A DNA stretch of 64,000 nucleotides from Caulobacter radicis (GCF_003094615.1 NZ_QDKO01000020.1:227938-291937), one strand, 5' to 3'. Counted from the first letter of the stretch, positions 54,449-63,690 are shown. The notes: generated by a model not told the origin, from the letters alone. A program made the numbers and translations.

Positions 54449-54921
54449 CAGGCCTGAACGCCCCGCGCCTTCAGCTTGGCCTTCAGTTCGCGGATCGGCC
54501 GGGCCAGCAGGAAGCCGAACGACACCGCCCCCTCCTTGGTGTGCACGGCGTGGTGGATGCGGTGGGCCTGGATCAGGCGCTTCCAGTAGGCCGACTTGCC
54601 CAGCGGCACCTTGAAGCGCTGGTGCACCATGCCGTCGTGGAAGATGAAATAGACCGCGCCATAGGCGGTGATCCCCAGGCCGATCGGCAGCAGCCACGGA
54701 TGACCGCTGGTCCCGAAATAGATGGCGACGATGGCCGGGGCCGCGAACACCACCGCGAACAGGTCGTTCAGCTCGAAGGCGCCGTGGCGTGGCTCGTGGT
54801 GCGAGCGGTGCCAGACCCACCCGAAGCCGTGCATGACGTACTTGTGGGTGAACCAGGCGAAGCCTTCCATGAAGGCGAAGGCGCCCAGGAACAGGGCGAC
54901 CTTGAGACCGAAGGTGACCAT
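54448..54921 (-). CDS. crtZ: Beta-carotene hydroxylase (CrtZ)
   Basis: A 157-residue integral-membrane fatty-acid-hydroxylase-family enzyme. It has the di-iron His boxes HKYVMH, HRSHHEPRH, FHDGMVHQRF and HRIHHAVH, which are characteristic of CrtZ. It adds hydroxyls to the beta-ionone rings, giving zeaxanthin-type carotenoids. ATG at 54919-54921. The crtE gene and an ABC exporter lie upstream on the same strand, but about 75 bases of gap separate crtZ from the ABC permease stop; other crt genes are not in the window. Confidence 0.93.
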   Translation of the reverse strand: MVTFGLKVALFLGAFAFMEGFAWFTHKYVMHGFGWVWHRSHHEPRHGAFELNDLFAVVFAAPAIVAIYFGTSGHPWLLPIGLGITAYGAVYFIFHDGMVHQRFKVPLGKSAYWKRLIQAHRIHHAVHTKEGAVSFGFLLARPIRELKAKLKARGVQA

Positions 54922-54996
54922 CGCTTCTCTAACTCCAGAGCCGGCGACCTGACTGCAACAGGCCCTCGGCTCCCGTCCTTGTTCTAGCGCAAAGTC

Positions 54997-56199
54997 CTAA
55001 CGCTGCGGATCGCGCGACAGGGCCTGGGCCACGAGCAGGCCCGCCGCGCCTACGGCGGCCAGCACGATCCAGGCCTTATACACGGCCGCGATCCCGGCGT
55101 CGCGCCAGAGCACGGCCTGATAGGCGTCGATCACCCAGGCGTGGGGCGTCAGCCAGCCCAGACTCTGAAGCCAGGCGGGCATCAGGAAGCGCGGAGCCAT
55201 GCTGCCGCCGATCGCCGCCAACACCAGGATCACGAAGGTCGACAGCATCTGGGCCTGATCGCGCGTGCGGCACAGCGAGACGAGGCCCAGGGCCAGGCCC
55301 GCCGAGCAGACGCCGGCCGCCAGCGTGGTGGGCAGCCACAGCACGAAGTGTTGCAAGGCCTCGACGCCGTAGATGGCCTGCGCCACCACGAAGATCATCA
55401 CCGCCTGCACGAAGGCCTGGGCGGTCAGGAACAGGAACTTGCCGGTGACCACCGGGCCCATGCCCGCCACGCCCGCCAGCAGGCGGTCGGCGACGCCGGC
55501 GCGGCGCTCCTCCATCAGCGACAGCGCCCCCTGCATGGCCGAGAACAAGGCGAACAGGATCATCACGGCGCCGGCGTAGTAGGCGATCACCGCCCCGCCC
55601 TTGCGAGCGCCGGCGATGTCCTCGCGGTCGAAAAGGTCGTCCTTCACGGGCTGGGGCTTCTCGCGCAGCTGCGCCGCGGCGGCGTCGATGCGGGCCGACT
55701 GCACGGGCGTCAACTCGCCCAGGGCCGGCGCGACGGAGTCGATCGACCGGCGCAGCGCCGCGTCGGGAGCGGCGGCGGCCAGGGCCTGCTGGGTGCGGGC
55801 CTGGGCCAGCGGCGCGGCGACGGCCCGCGAGGGGTCGGCGACGATCAGGAACGGCTTGCCCGGGGCGGCGGGGTCGGCGCGGATCACGAGGCCCGCGTCG
55901 ACCTGGCCCGACTTGACGCGCGAGCGCACCGCCGCCGCGTCGGGGGCGGTCTCGGCCCGCAGTTCGGGGCTCTTGAGCAGGGCGGCGGCGACCCGGCGCG
56001 AGGCGTCGGTGCGGGCCAGGTCGGCCACGGCCAGCTTGGGCTGCAGGTTGTCGCCCGAGGTTCCGGCGAACACTGACGAGAAGATCAGGAACACCAGCGG
56101 CGGCAGCAGGAAGGTCATGACCAGGGCCGCGCGGTCGCGCCACAGCTCCAGCGCCATGACCCGCATCATCGCCAGCGACATGGCCAACCGCCCGCTCAT
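54997..56199 (-). CDS. ABC-2 type transporter permease
   Basis: A 400-residue membrane protein with one N-terminal helix (AALVMTFLLPPLVFLIFSSVF), a large extracytoplasmic domain (55-225, with KLAVADLARTDASRRV and repeated Ala-rich helices) and five helices in the C-terminal half; GLVSLCRTRDQAQMLSTFVILVLAAIGGSM is the usual ABC-2 export pattern. It pairs with the ATPase encoded just upstream, whose stop overlaps its ATG. Likely an efflux or lipid/pigment exporter. Substrate not known. Confidence 0.88.
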   Translation of the reverse strand: MSGRLAMSLAMMRVMALELWRDRAALVMTFLLPPLVFLIFSSVFAGTSGDNLQPKLAVADLARTDASRRVAAALLKSPELRAETAPDAAAVRSRVKSGQVDAGLVIRADPAAPGKPFLIVADPSRAVAAPLAQARTQQALAAAAPDAALRRSIDSVAPALGELTPVQSARIDAAAAQLREKPQPVKDDLFDREDIAGARKGGAVIAYYAGAVMILFALFSAMQGALSLMEERRAGVADRLLAGVAGMGPVVTGKFLFLTAQAFVQAVMIFVVAQAIYGVEALQHFVLWLPTTLAAGVCSAGLALGLVSLCRTRDQAQMLSTFVILVLAAIGGSMAPRFLMPAWLQSLGWLTPHAWVIDAYQAVLWRDAGIAAVYKAWIVLAAVGAAGLLVAQALSRDPQR

Positions 56200-57149
56200 G
56201 CGGCCTTCCGCTCGGCGACCAGGCTGAACAGGTTGGCCAGCGACGGCTGGCGCACGCGGATCTCGCGCGGGGCCAGGCCCAACTGGCGCAGGCGCGCATC
56301 CAGCCGCCCCGCCGCGCCATAGCCGCCGCTGTCCAGGCGGGTCCAGACGCCCGGACGGCGGGTCGGCTCCAGGCCTTCGGCGGCGAGGTGGATCTCGCCG
56401 GCCATGTCGAGGCCTTCCGCCAGATGGACCAGGATCTCCATCTGGTCGCCGAAGGCTTCGGCCACCAGGGCGCGGGGTTCCCCCTCCAGCACCATCGATC
56501 CGTCGCGCAGGAAGCCGACGCGGTCGGCCAGGGCCCCAGCCTGATCGAGGTCGTGGGTGACGATCAGCACCGCTACCCCCAGGCCGCGCAGGTCGCGGAT
56601 CACCGCGTCGACGGCCTCGCGGGCGTCGATGTCGACCCCCACCGTGGGCTCGTCGAGGATCAGCAGGGTCGGCTCGTGGACGATGGCCGCGGCGATGTTG
56701 GCCCGGCGCTGCAGGCCGCCCGACAGGGTGCGCACCGGCGCATCGGCGCGATCCAGCGTGCGGGTCAGCTCCATGGCCCGGCGCACGGCCGCCGGCGCCT
56801 TGGCGCGCGGCACCCCGGCCAGGGTCGCGAAGGTCTCGATGTTCTCGCGCACCGACAGGTTGGCGTAGAGGGCGATCTCCTGCGGCACGAGGCCGAGCCC
56901 CGCCCGGGCGGCGGGCGTGCGGGCGGGATCGGCGCCGTTCAGCAGCACGGTCCCCGCGTCCGGCCGCAGGCGGCCACAGATGGCCCGCACCAGGGTGGTC
57001 TTGCCCGCCCCGTTGTGGCCCAGCAGAGCGTAGATCTCGCCCGGATGCAGCGACAGGCCGACGCCCTTCAGGACGCGGCGATCGCCATAGGATCGCACCA
57101 CGCCTTCAGCCACGAGAATGGGGGCCGCCGGAACAGGCTCTGGATTCAC
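56196..57149 (-). CDS. ABC transporter ATP-binding protein
   Basis: A 317-residue ATPase with Walker A LLGHNGAGKTTLVRAI, Q-loop VPQEIALYANLSV, signature LSGGLQRRANIAAAI, Walker B LLILDEPTVGVD and switch His in IVTHDLD. A C-terminal 90-residue extension (about 225-317) ends in REIRVRQPSLANLFSLV, seen in CcmA/NatA-like exporters. The start is GTG at 57147-57149, overlapping the crtE stop as GTGA. Together with the permease it forms an ABC-2 exporter in the crtE transcript. Confidence 0.92.
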   Translation of the reverse strand: MNPEPVPAAPILVAEGVVRSYGDRRVLKGVGLSLHPGEIYALLGHNGAGKTTLVRAICGRLRPDAGTVLLNGADPARTPAARAGLGLVPQEIALYANLSVRENIETFATLAGVPRAKAPAAVRRAMELTRTLDRADAPVRTLSGGLQRRANIAAAIVHEPTLLILDEPTVGVDIDAREAVDAVIRDLRGLGVAVLIVTHDLDQAGALADRVGFLRDGSMVLEGEPRALVAEAFGDQMEILVHLAEGLDMAGEIHLAAEGLEPTRRPGVWTRLDSGGYGAAGRLDARLRQLGLAPREIRVRQPSLANLFSLVAERKAA

Positions 57150-58051
57150 GCCGCCGCCTTGCGCGCGGCGAACAGCCGTCCGGCATAGGCCCCCAGCAGC
57201 CCGCCGCCGCCGGCCGCGGCCAGGGCGGCTTCGGCGGCCGCCAGGTGCTCTTCCATGGCCGCGCGGGCCCCGGAGACGCCCAGGCGCGAGACGGCGGTGG
57301 TCATGGACGCGTCCTTGCCGGTGTCCTTGCCGGCGGCCTCGACCGAGCCCTCGGCGTCGATCAGGTCGTCGCGGATCTGGAAGGCCAGGCCCACCCGGCG
57401 GGCGAACTCGCCCACCTGCTCGACGGCCGCCTCGTCGGCGCCGCCGATCAGCGCCCCGACCTGAGCGGCGGCGATGATCAGCACGCCGGTCTTCTCATGG
57501 TTCAGGCGGTCGATCTGGCTCATGTCGCGCAGCTGATCGCGATCGAGCAGGTCGCGGGCCTGGCCGGCGACCAGACCCATGAAGCCCACGGCCTCCGCCG
57601 CGCGGCCGCAGACCTCGGCCCGCAGCTCGCCCGGAAGGCCCTTGTCGGCGGCGATCACGGCATAGGCCTGGTTCAGCAGGCCGACGCCCGCGAGGATCGC
57701 CGTGGCCTCGTCGAAGGCGCGGTGGATGGTCGGCAGGCCGCGACGCAGGCCCGCATCGTCCATGGCCGGCAGGTCGTCGAGGATCAGCGAGGCGGCGTGG
57801 ATCATCTCGAAGGCGCAGGCCGCGTCGAGCGCCGCGCCGTCATTGGCGCCGAAGGCCTCGGCGGCCAGCAGGGTCAGCATCGGACGAAAGCGCTTGCCCG
57901 GCGCCAGCAGCGAATAGCGCACGGCCTCGACCAGGCGGTCCGGCGCGGCGCCATGCGCCGGGGCCAGTTCGGCCAGGCGGCGGTCGACGCGCGCCCGCAG
58001 GCTTTCCACCCGCGTCAGCAGTCCCTGTTGCAAGGCGACCTGATCGTCCAT
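57146..58051 (-). CDS. crtE: Geranylgeranyl diphosphate synthase (CrtE type)
   Basis: A 301-residue trans-prenyltransferase. The first Asp-rich motif is LILDDLPAMDDAGLRRG with the two-residue insertion seen in bacterial GGPP/FPP synthases, the second QIRDDLID. AVRYSLLAPGKRFRPML precedes. The context with crtZ supports GGPP for carotenoid synthesis; FPP synthase (IspA) remains possible. It overlaps the ABC ATPase by 4 bases. ATG at 58049-58051. Confidence 0.88.
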   Translation of the reverse strand: MDDQVALQQGLLTRVESLRARVDRRLAELAPAHGAAPDRLVEAVRYSLLAPGKRFRPMLTLLAAEAFGANDGAALDAACAFEMIHAASLILDDLPAMDDAGLRRGLPTIHRAFDEATAILAGVGLLNQAYAVIAADKGLPGELRAEVCGRAAEAVGFMGLVAGQARDLLDRDQLRDMSQIDRLNHEKTGVLIIAAAQVGALIGGADEAAVEQVGEFARRVGLAFQIRDDLIDAEGSVEAAGKDTGKDASMTTAVSRLGVSGARAAMEEHLAAAEAALAAAGGGGLLGAYAGRLFAARKAAA

Positions 58052-58175
58052 CTCGCGAGTCGAGCTCCCCGCCCCTCCAGGAGCCAGTCATTTGAAGGCG
58101 CCCTGTCGCGGCGTCAACCCGAGCGCGCAGCGGGCGGCTCTTGACCCCGGCCGCGCGCGGCGCGTCCATGGCGGC

Positions 58176-59702
58176 ATGTCCAAGCCCCTGCCCTCTCCCG
58201 CCGACCACGCCCGCGAGATCCTGGCCCGCCTGGGCGTCGCCGGCCTTTCCGCCGACGGCGGGACCGCCGTGCGAACGCCGATCAACGGCTCGACCCTGGC
58301 CCATGTCGCCTTCGACGACGCCAAGGCCATCGAGGCCAAGGTCGCGGGCGCCGCCCGCGCTTTCCGCGCCTGGCGCTGCGTTCCGGCCCCGCGCCGGGGC
58401 GAGCTGGTCCGGCTGCTTGGCGAGGAACTGCGCGCGGCCAAGGCCGACCTTGCCGCCCTGGTGACGCTGGAGGCTGGCAAGATCGCCTCCGAGGGCGCCG
58501 GCGAGGTGCAGGAGATGATCGACATCTGCGACTTCGCCGTCGGCCTGTCGCGCCAGCTGCACGGCCTCACGATAGCATCCGAACGCCCCGGCCACGCCAT
58601 GCGCGAGACCTGGCATCCGCTGGGGCCGGTCGCGGTGATCAGCGCCTTCAACTTCCCGGTCGCGGTGTGGGCATGGAACGCTTGCCTGGCCCTGGTCTGC
58701 GGCGATCCGGTGATCTGGAAGCCGTCGGAGAAGACCCCGCTGACGGCCCTGGCCACCCAGGCCCTGCTGGATCGCGCGCTGGCCCGCTTCGGCGACGACG
58801 CTCCGGCCGGGCTGTCATCGGTGGTGCTGGGCGGCCGCGACGCCGGCGAACGCCTGGCGCGCGATCCACGCATCCCGCTGGTCAGCGCCACCGGCTCGAC
58901 CCGGATGGGCAAGGCCCTGGCCCCCGTCGTCGCCGAGCGCTTCGGTCGCTCGATCCTGGAGCTGGGCGGCAACAACGCGATGATCGTCACGCCCAGCGCC
59001 GACCTGTCGCTGGCCCTGCGCGCCATCGTCTTCTCGGCCGCAGGCACGGCCGGCCAGCGCTGCACCAGCCTGCGCCGTCTGATCGTCCACGAGAGCGTGG
59101 TCGACAAGGTCGCCGACGCGGTCGAGGCCGCCTTCGCCCGCCTGACGGCCGGCGATCCGCGCCAGGACGGGGTGCTGCTGGGGCCGCTGGTCGACAGGAC
59201 GGCTTACGAGGCCTTCGTCCACGCCGTCGACCAGGCCCGGGCCGACGGCGCCATGGTCACCGGCGGCGAGCGGCTGAACGAGACCGAGGCGCCCGAGGCG
59301 TTCTATGTCCGCCCCGCCCTGGCCCGCCTGCCCGCGCCGACCGCCGGCATGGCCCGCGAGACCTTCGCGCCGCTGCTCCATGTCGTGCCCTATGCCGAGT
59401 TCGAGGACGCGGTGGCGATGCAGAACGACGTCCCCCAGGGCCTGTCCTCCTGCGTGATGACCAACGACATGCGCGAGGCCGAAGGCTTCCTGGGTCCCTG
59501 GGGCAGCGACTGCGGCATCGCCAACGTCAATATCGGCCCGTCGGGGGCCGAGATCGGCGGGGCGTTCGGCGGCGAGAAGGAGACCGGCGGCGGGCGCGAA
59601 AGCGGCTCGGACGCCTGGAAGCAATACATGCGCCGCCAGACCGCGACCGTGAACTATTCCGGCGCCCTGCCCCTGGCCCAGGGCGTGCGGTTCGACCTGT
59701 AG
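58176..59702 (+). CDS. ALDH7-family aldehyde dehydrogenase (aminoadipate semialdehyde type)
   Basis: A 508-residue NAD(P)-dependent aldehyde dehydrogenase. Catalytic Cys296 is in AGTAGQRCTSLRR and Glu262 in ILELGGNNAMIV. The C-terminal GGRESGSDAWKQYMRRQTATVNYS is typical of the ALDH7A1-like branch that oxidises L-2-aminoadipate 6-semialdehyde in lysine breakdown. No other lysine genes are here. ATG 58176 is used; upstream in-frame starts lack conserved sequence. Divergent from crtE. Confidence 0.9.
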   Translation: MSKPLPSPADHAREILARLGVAGLSADGGTAVRTPINGSTLAHVAFDDAKAIEAKVAGAARAFRAWRCVPAPRRGELVRLLGEELRAAKADLAALVTLEAGKIASEGAGEVQEMIDICDFAVGLSRQLHGLTIASERPGHAMRETWHPLGPVAVISAFNFPVAVWAWNACLALVCGDPVIWKPSEKTPLTALATQALLDRALARFGDDAPAGLSSVVLGGRDAGERLARDPRIPLVSATGSTRMGKALAPVVAERFGRSILELGGNNAMIVTPSADLSLALRAIVFSAAGTAGQRCTSLRRLIVHESVVDKVADAVEAAFARLTAGDPRQDGVLLGPLVDRTAYEAFVHAVDQARADGAMVTGGERLNETEAPEAFYVRPALARLPAPTAGMARETFAPLLHVVPYAEFEDAVAMQNDVPQGLSSCVMTNDMREAEGFLGPWGSDCGIANVNIGPSGAEIGGAFGGEKETGGGRESGSDAWKQYMRRQTATVNYSGALPLAQGVRFDL

Positions 59703-59811
59703 GACAAGCTGCGCCATATAAACTTTTTGCGAGAGTGAAGAAAATCACACCCTGAAATTGCACCCACTCATAGCGTGCGCTCCGCTCATTCCCGAGCCGG
59801 AGGCAAACGTC

Positions 59812-60726
59812 ATGTCGGCCTATCCCATCGCCATCTACGGCAACGGCCTGTTCCAGGACGGCTATCCCACCCCGCCCGTGCCCTACACGACGCAGGCGCA
59901 GCAGCTGAACCAGGGGATCACCACCGTGATCCTGTGGTCGATCCACATCCATGACGGCGGCGATCTCTATCTGAACGACACGCTGTTCGTCAGCAAAGGC
60001 CAGGTCAAGTACGCCACCGACGGCTCGAGCGGCGTCAATCCGGACTATCCGGCGCTGGTGAAGCAGCTGATGAGCGGCGGCAGCGTGCGCGACCTGATCG
60101 TCTCGGTCGGCGCCTGGGGCACCACCAGCGACTTCACCGCCTGGCTGGGCGCGCGCGACCAGGTCAAGACGAACCTCGCCGTGCTGCAGTCGACCTTCGG
60201 GATCACCGGCGTCGATTTCGACTACGAGGGCGACTACACCGCCAACGACCGGAAGATGATCGTCACCCTGACGCTGGATGTCGGGTCGCTGGGGCTCTAC
60301 GCCACCTACTGCCCCTACACCGCCACCGACTTCTGGACCGGCTGCCTGGCGGACGTCTACGCCCAGAACAACAACCAGCAGATCGTCAAGTGGATGAACC
60401 TGCAGTGCTACGCCGGCGGCGCGGGCAACGACCCGACCCAATGGGCCCAGGCCGTGCAGCAGACGCCCAACACCGGCGTCGCCAACCCCTACGCCTTCAT
60501 CGTGCCCGGCTATGCGGTCGAAGGCGCGCAGGGCGAGGGCCCGGCCTCCATCCAGCAGGTGTTCTCGCAACTGGCCGGTTCGGGCATCACCGGCGGCTTC
60601 CTGTGGAACAGCAGCGGCATCTTCTCGACCGAGCCCTCCGGCGGGCCGACGCCGGCCGACTACGCCGCGGCGATCAACAACGGCCTGGGCGCCTCGACCT
60701 CGGCCCGCGAGGCGGTCGACGCCTGA
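59812..60726 (+). CDS. GH18-like (chitinase-fold) protein without signal peptide
   Basis: A 304-residue TIM-barrel protein. The GH18 signature strand reads GITGVDFDYEGDY with Asp135, Asp137 and the catalytic Glu139 (DxDxE), preceded by the SVGAWG strand. WMNLQCYAGG and GGFLWNSSGIF supply the later barrel strands. Start MSAYPIAIYGNGLF has no signal peptide, so it would stay in the cytoplasm or use an unusual export route. It could be an endo-glycosidase or a non-catalytic binding protein. ATG at 59812, after AGGC. Confidence 0.78.
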   Translation: MSAYPIAIYGNGLFQDGYPTPPVPYTTQAQQLNQGITTVILWSIHIHDGGDLYLNDTLFVSKGQVKYATDGSSGVNPDYPALVKQLMSGGSVRDLIVSVGAWGTTSDFTAWLGARDQVKTNLAVLQSTFGITGVDFDYEGDYTANDRKMIVTLTLDVGSLGLYATYCPYTATDFWTGCLADVYAQNNNQQIVKWMNLQCYAGGAGNDPTQWAQAVQQTPNTGVANPYAFIVPGYAVEGAQGEGPASIQQVFSQLAGSGITGGFLWNSSGIFSTEPSGGPTPADYAAAINNGLGASTSAREAVDA

Positions 60727-60747
60727 CGTCGCCCTGACGCCCTCCTG

Positions 60748-60782
60748 CCCCCGCTCCGGCCGGTCCGCGAGCGGGGGGCTTT
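60748..60782 (+). terminator. Weak terminator after the GH18-like gene
   Basis: An 8-bp stem CCCCCGCT (60748-60755) and AGCGGGGG (60770-60777) is followed by GCTTTAT, only a short T-run. Confidence 0.5.
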
Positions 60783-60840
60783 ATGGGTCGCATCCCCGGA
60801 CGCATCACCCTAGGGTAACCGCGACTTCAATGGTCGTGAG

Positions 60841-62478
60841 GTGAGCGTGCAGACTGTCGAGATCGTCCTGGCCCTTCTGGCCGCCGTCGTCCTGAGCGGC
60901 GCGGCCGCCCGGTTCCTTCCCCTCGCCGTCCCCGCGCCGCTGGTGCAAATCGGCCTGGGCGCGCTGATCGCGATGGTCACCAAGACGCCTGTCTCGCTCG
61001 ACCCGCACCTCTTCTTCCTGCTTTTCCTGCCGCCGCTGCTGTTCCTCGACGGCTGGCGCATTCCCAAGGACGAGTTCTTCAAGGACTTGCCGATCATCCT
61101 CGAACTGGCGCTGGGGCTGGTGGTGCTGACCGTGGTCGGCGTCGGCCTGCTGATCCACTGGATGATCCCGTCCATGCCGCTGGCCGTGGCCTTCGCCCTG
61201 GCCGCGGTGATCTCGCCCACCGACCCGATCGCGGTGTCGGCCATCGCCCAGCGGGTGCCGATCCCCAAGCGGCTCATGCACATCCTCGAGGGCGAGTCGC
61301 TGCTGAACGACGCCTCGGGCCTCGTTTGCCTGCGCTTCGCCATCGCCGCGGCCCTGACCGGCAGCTTCGTGCTGCACGAGGCGGTGCTGAACTTCGCCTG
61401 GGTGGCGCTGGCGGGCATAGCCATCGGCGTGGTCACCACCCTGGTCGTCACCACCCTCAACGCCTGGCTGACCCGCGCCGGCGCCGAGGACGCCGGTCCC
61501 CAGACCCTGGTCAGCCTGCTGATCCCGTTCGCCGCCTACCTGCTGGCCGAGCGGGTGCACGCCTCGGGCATCCTGGCCGCCGTCGCCGCCGGCGTGGCCA
61601 TGAGCTTCTCGGAAGTCGCCCGCCAGACCGTCGCCGCCACGCGCGTCCGCCGCAACATGGTCTGGGACACCCTGCAATTCACCGCCAACGGCGTGATCTT
61701 CGTGCTGCTGGGCGAGCAGCTGCCATCGATCCTGGCCGGGGCGGTCGAGACCGTCCGCTCCACCGGCCACCACGAACCCTGGTGGCTGGCCATCTATGTC
61801 GTGGCCATCACGCTGAGCCTGGGCGTGCTGCGCTTCGCCTGGGTGTGGGGGTCGCTGAAGCTGACCCTGCTGCGTGCGCGCCGGCGCGGCGAGGACCGCG
61901 CCAGCCCCGACTGGAAGATCATCACCGCCACGGCCTGCGCCGGGGCGCGCGGCGCCATCACCCTGGCCGGCGTGCTGACCCTGCCGCTGGTCACGGCCGC
62001 GGGCGAGGCCTTCCCGGCCCGGGACCTGGCCATCTTCCTGGCGGCCGGCGTGATCGTGCTGTCGCTGCTGATCTCCAGCATCGCCCTGCCGCTGCTGATG
62101 AAGAACCTGCAGCTGCCGCCCGAGACGGCGGGCCTGGAGAACGCCGAGCGCGCCCGGGCGACCCTGGCGATCGCCGCCGTCCATGCGATCGAGCACATGC
62201 AGTCGTCCTCGCCCCACGCCGCCGACGCCGACTTCCAGACGGCCTCGGCGCGGGTGGTCGACGTCTATCGCGACCGCCTGGACGGCCTGACCCAGACCGG
62301 CGAGGTGGCGCTGGCCGCCCGTCGCGGCCGGGGCTTCGAGAAGGAGGTTCGCCTGGTCGCCGTACAGGCCGAACGCCAGGCGCTGCACAGGCTCCTGCGC
62401 CAGCGGGCCGTGGACGGCGCCATCCAGGCCAAGCTGACGCGCGAACTCGACCTGGCCGAGGCGCGTCTGCGGATCTGA
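60841..62478 (+). CDS. CPA1-family Na+/H+ antiporter
   Basis: A 545-residue inner-membrane protein with about twelve helices. The ion-site helix ALAAVISPTDPIAVSAIAQRVPIPKRLMHILEGESLLNDASGLVCLRFA has the ND pair and the SPTDP typical of NhaP/NHE-type exchangers, and ACAGARGAITLAGVLTLPL is the other conserved segment. The C-terminal 90 residues form a cytoplasmic helical tail. It exchanges Na+ or K+ for H+. GTG start at 60841. Confidence 0.92.
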   Translation: MSVQTVEIVLALLAAVVLSGAAARFLPLAVPAPLVQIGLGALIAMVTKTPVSLDPHLFFLLFLPPLLFLDGWRIPKDEFFKDLPIILELALGLVVLTVVGVGLLIHWMIPSMPLAVAFALAAVISPTDPIAVSAIAQRVPIPKRLMHILEGESLLNDASGLVCLRFAIAAALTGSFVLHEAVLNFAWVALAGIAIGVVTTLVVTTLNAWLTRAGAEDAGPQTLVSLLIPFAAYLLAERVHASGILAAVAAGVAMSFSEVARQTVAATRVRRNMVWDTLQFTANGVIFVLLGEQLPSILAGAVETVRSTGHHEPWWLAIYVVAITLSLGVLRFAWVWGSLKLTLLRARRRGEDRASPDWKIITATACAGARGAITLAGVLTLPLVTAAGEAFPARDLAIFLAAGVIVLSLLISSIALPLLMKNLQLPPETAGLENAERARATLAIAAVHAIEHMQSSSPHAADADFQTASARVVDVYRDRLDGLTQTGEVALAARRGRGFEKEVRLVAVQAERQALHRLLRQRAVDGAIQAKLTRELDLAEARLRI

Positions 62479-62481
62479 CGC

Positions 62482-63381
62482 TCAGAGCGTCAGCGACACG
62501 TCGATGATCGCCCCGGCGCCGGGGGTGAACGGGCCCCAGTCCTTGTGGATCGGAGCGCCCGCCTTGTCGGCGCCGGCCAGGCTCAAGGTGTAGGTGGTTC
62601 CCGGCGCCAGCACGTGGCCGGCCACCGGCGGAAAGCGCATCTGGTTGGAGACGAAATCGCTCGCCCAGGGCGGCGGGGCGGTCTTGCCGCTGATCATGCC
62701 GACCAGCACGGCCGGGCCGGCGTCGCTCAGCAGCAGCACCTGCACGGGGCCGACGGCGTCCTTGCGCTGCAAGGTGACGCTGAACCAGGCCTCGGTGGCG
62801 GCCGGACGCGGCGTCGCGCCCTCGGCCGGGCCGATGCGCCGGAAGCCCAGGGCCTTGAGGATGTTGTTCACCCCGGCGCTGCCGCCGGCCAGGACGAGGC
62901 CGGTGATGAAGACGCCCAGCCCCCCGAGCGGCGAGACCTCGCCCTGCCCGCCGTAGAGGGCCTGGTACAGCGAGGCGACGACGTCGAACTTCAGGCCATG
63001 AGCCACCAGCCAGCCGACGATCACCGCCACCGGGGTGCGCAGGCCACGGCTGCTGAAATGGTTCTGGAAGACCCGCCAGCCGAACAGCACGGCCAGGGCC
63101 GACTCCAGCACCACGGCGATGGCCAGCACGCCGAACAGGATGCGGAAGATGGTCTCGTATTCCAGCGCCGACAGGTCGGCCGCCTCGGCGCGATCCTGGG
63201 CCCCGCCGGTGAGGGCTCCATCGGGCGCCGGGACCGGCGTGGCGGCGGGCGTGGAGAAGGTCGCCGTCCCGTCCTGGAGCGGCGGGGCCTGGGCCGGCGT
63301 CTGGGCGTGCGCGGCGCCGAGCCCCAGCGCGGCGGCAAGGCAGAGCACGGCCATTCCGCGCGCCCAATGGTTCGTCTTCAT
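62482..63381 (-). CDS. Membrane protein of unknown function with beta-rich C-terminus
   Basis: A 299-residue protein: signal peptide (VLCLAAALGLGAAHA), Pro/Thr-rich stretch (27-60), then three hydrophobic segments (IFRILFGVLAIAVVLESALAVLFGW; AVIVGWLVAHGL; LGGLGVFITGLVLAGGSAGVNNIL), and a soluble C-terminal domain of about 110 residues with strands (AWFSVTLQRKDAVGPVQVLLL, YTLSLAGADK). No known domain recognised. The start ATG 63379-63381 has a GGGGGAACC site. Convergent with the antiporter, 3 bases apart. The IIDVSLTL end seems complete. Confidence 0.7.
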   Translation of the reverse strand: MKTNHWARGMAVLCLAAALGLGAAHAQTPAQAPPLQDGTATFSTPAATPVPAPDGALTGGAQDRAEAADLSALEYETIFRILFGVLAIAVVLESALAVLFGWRVFQNHFSSRGLRTPVAVIVGWLVAHGLKFDVVASLYQALYGGQGEVSPLGGLGVFITGLVLAGGSAGVNNILKALGFRRIGPAEGATPRPAATEAWFSVTLQRKDAVGPVQVLLLSDAGPAVLVGMISGKTAPPPWASDFVSNQMRFPPVAGHVLAPGTTYTLSLAGADKAGAPIHKDWGPFTPGAGAIIDVSLTL

Positions 63382-63453
63382 GGTTCCCCCCGGAATTGTC
63401 GAGGCCCTACACAACCACGAAGCGATGATGCGGATCAATGTTATCGGAGGGCG

Positions 63454-63690
63454 TATAGCCTCCCCCTGAATGGGGAGGTGGCCCGGAGGGGGAGTTGTTC
63501 CTGAGGCCGAACACCTCTCCCGTAAAATCCCCGCGAAAGCGGGGACCCAGGCTTTTTCTGAAACCCACGGCGCTCGACGATAAAACACCTGGGTCCCCGC
63601 TTTCGCGGGGATTTTACGGATTAGGGATGGCGGGAGCCTCTTCCCCCTCAGTCGCTCCGCGACAGCTCCCCCTTCAGGGGGAGCATCTCG
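63454..63690. repeat. Composite repeat containing a 31-bp perfect inverted repeat
   Basis: Two repeat families are nested. The outer one is the CTCCCCCTGAATGGGGAGG / CAGCTCCCCCTTCAGGGGGAG family. Inside, arms of 31 bases (63521-63551 and 63588-63618) are exact inverted complements around a 36-base loop, with the cores CCCCGCGAAAGCGGGG and CCCCGCTTTCGCGGGG. It fills most of the 312-base gap before pccB. Confidence 0.85.
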
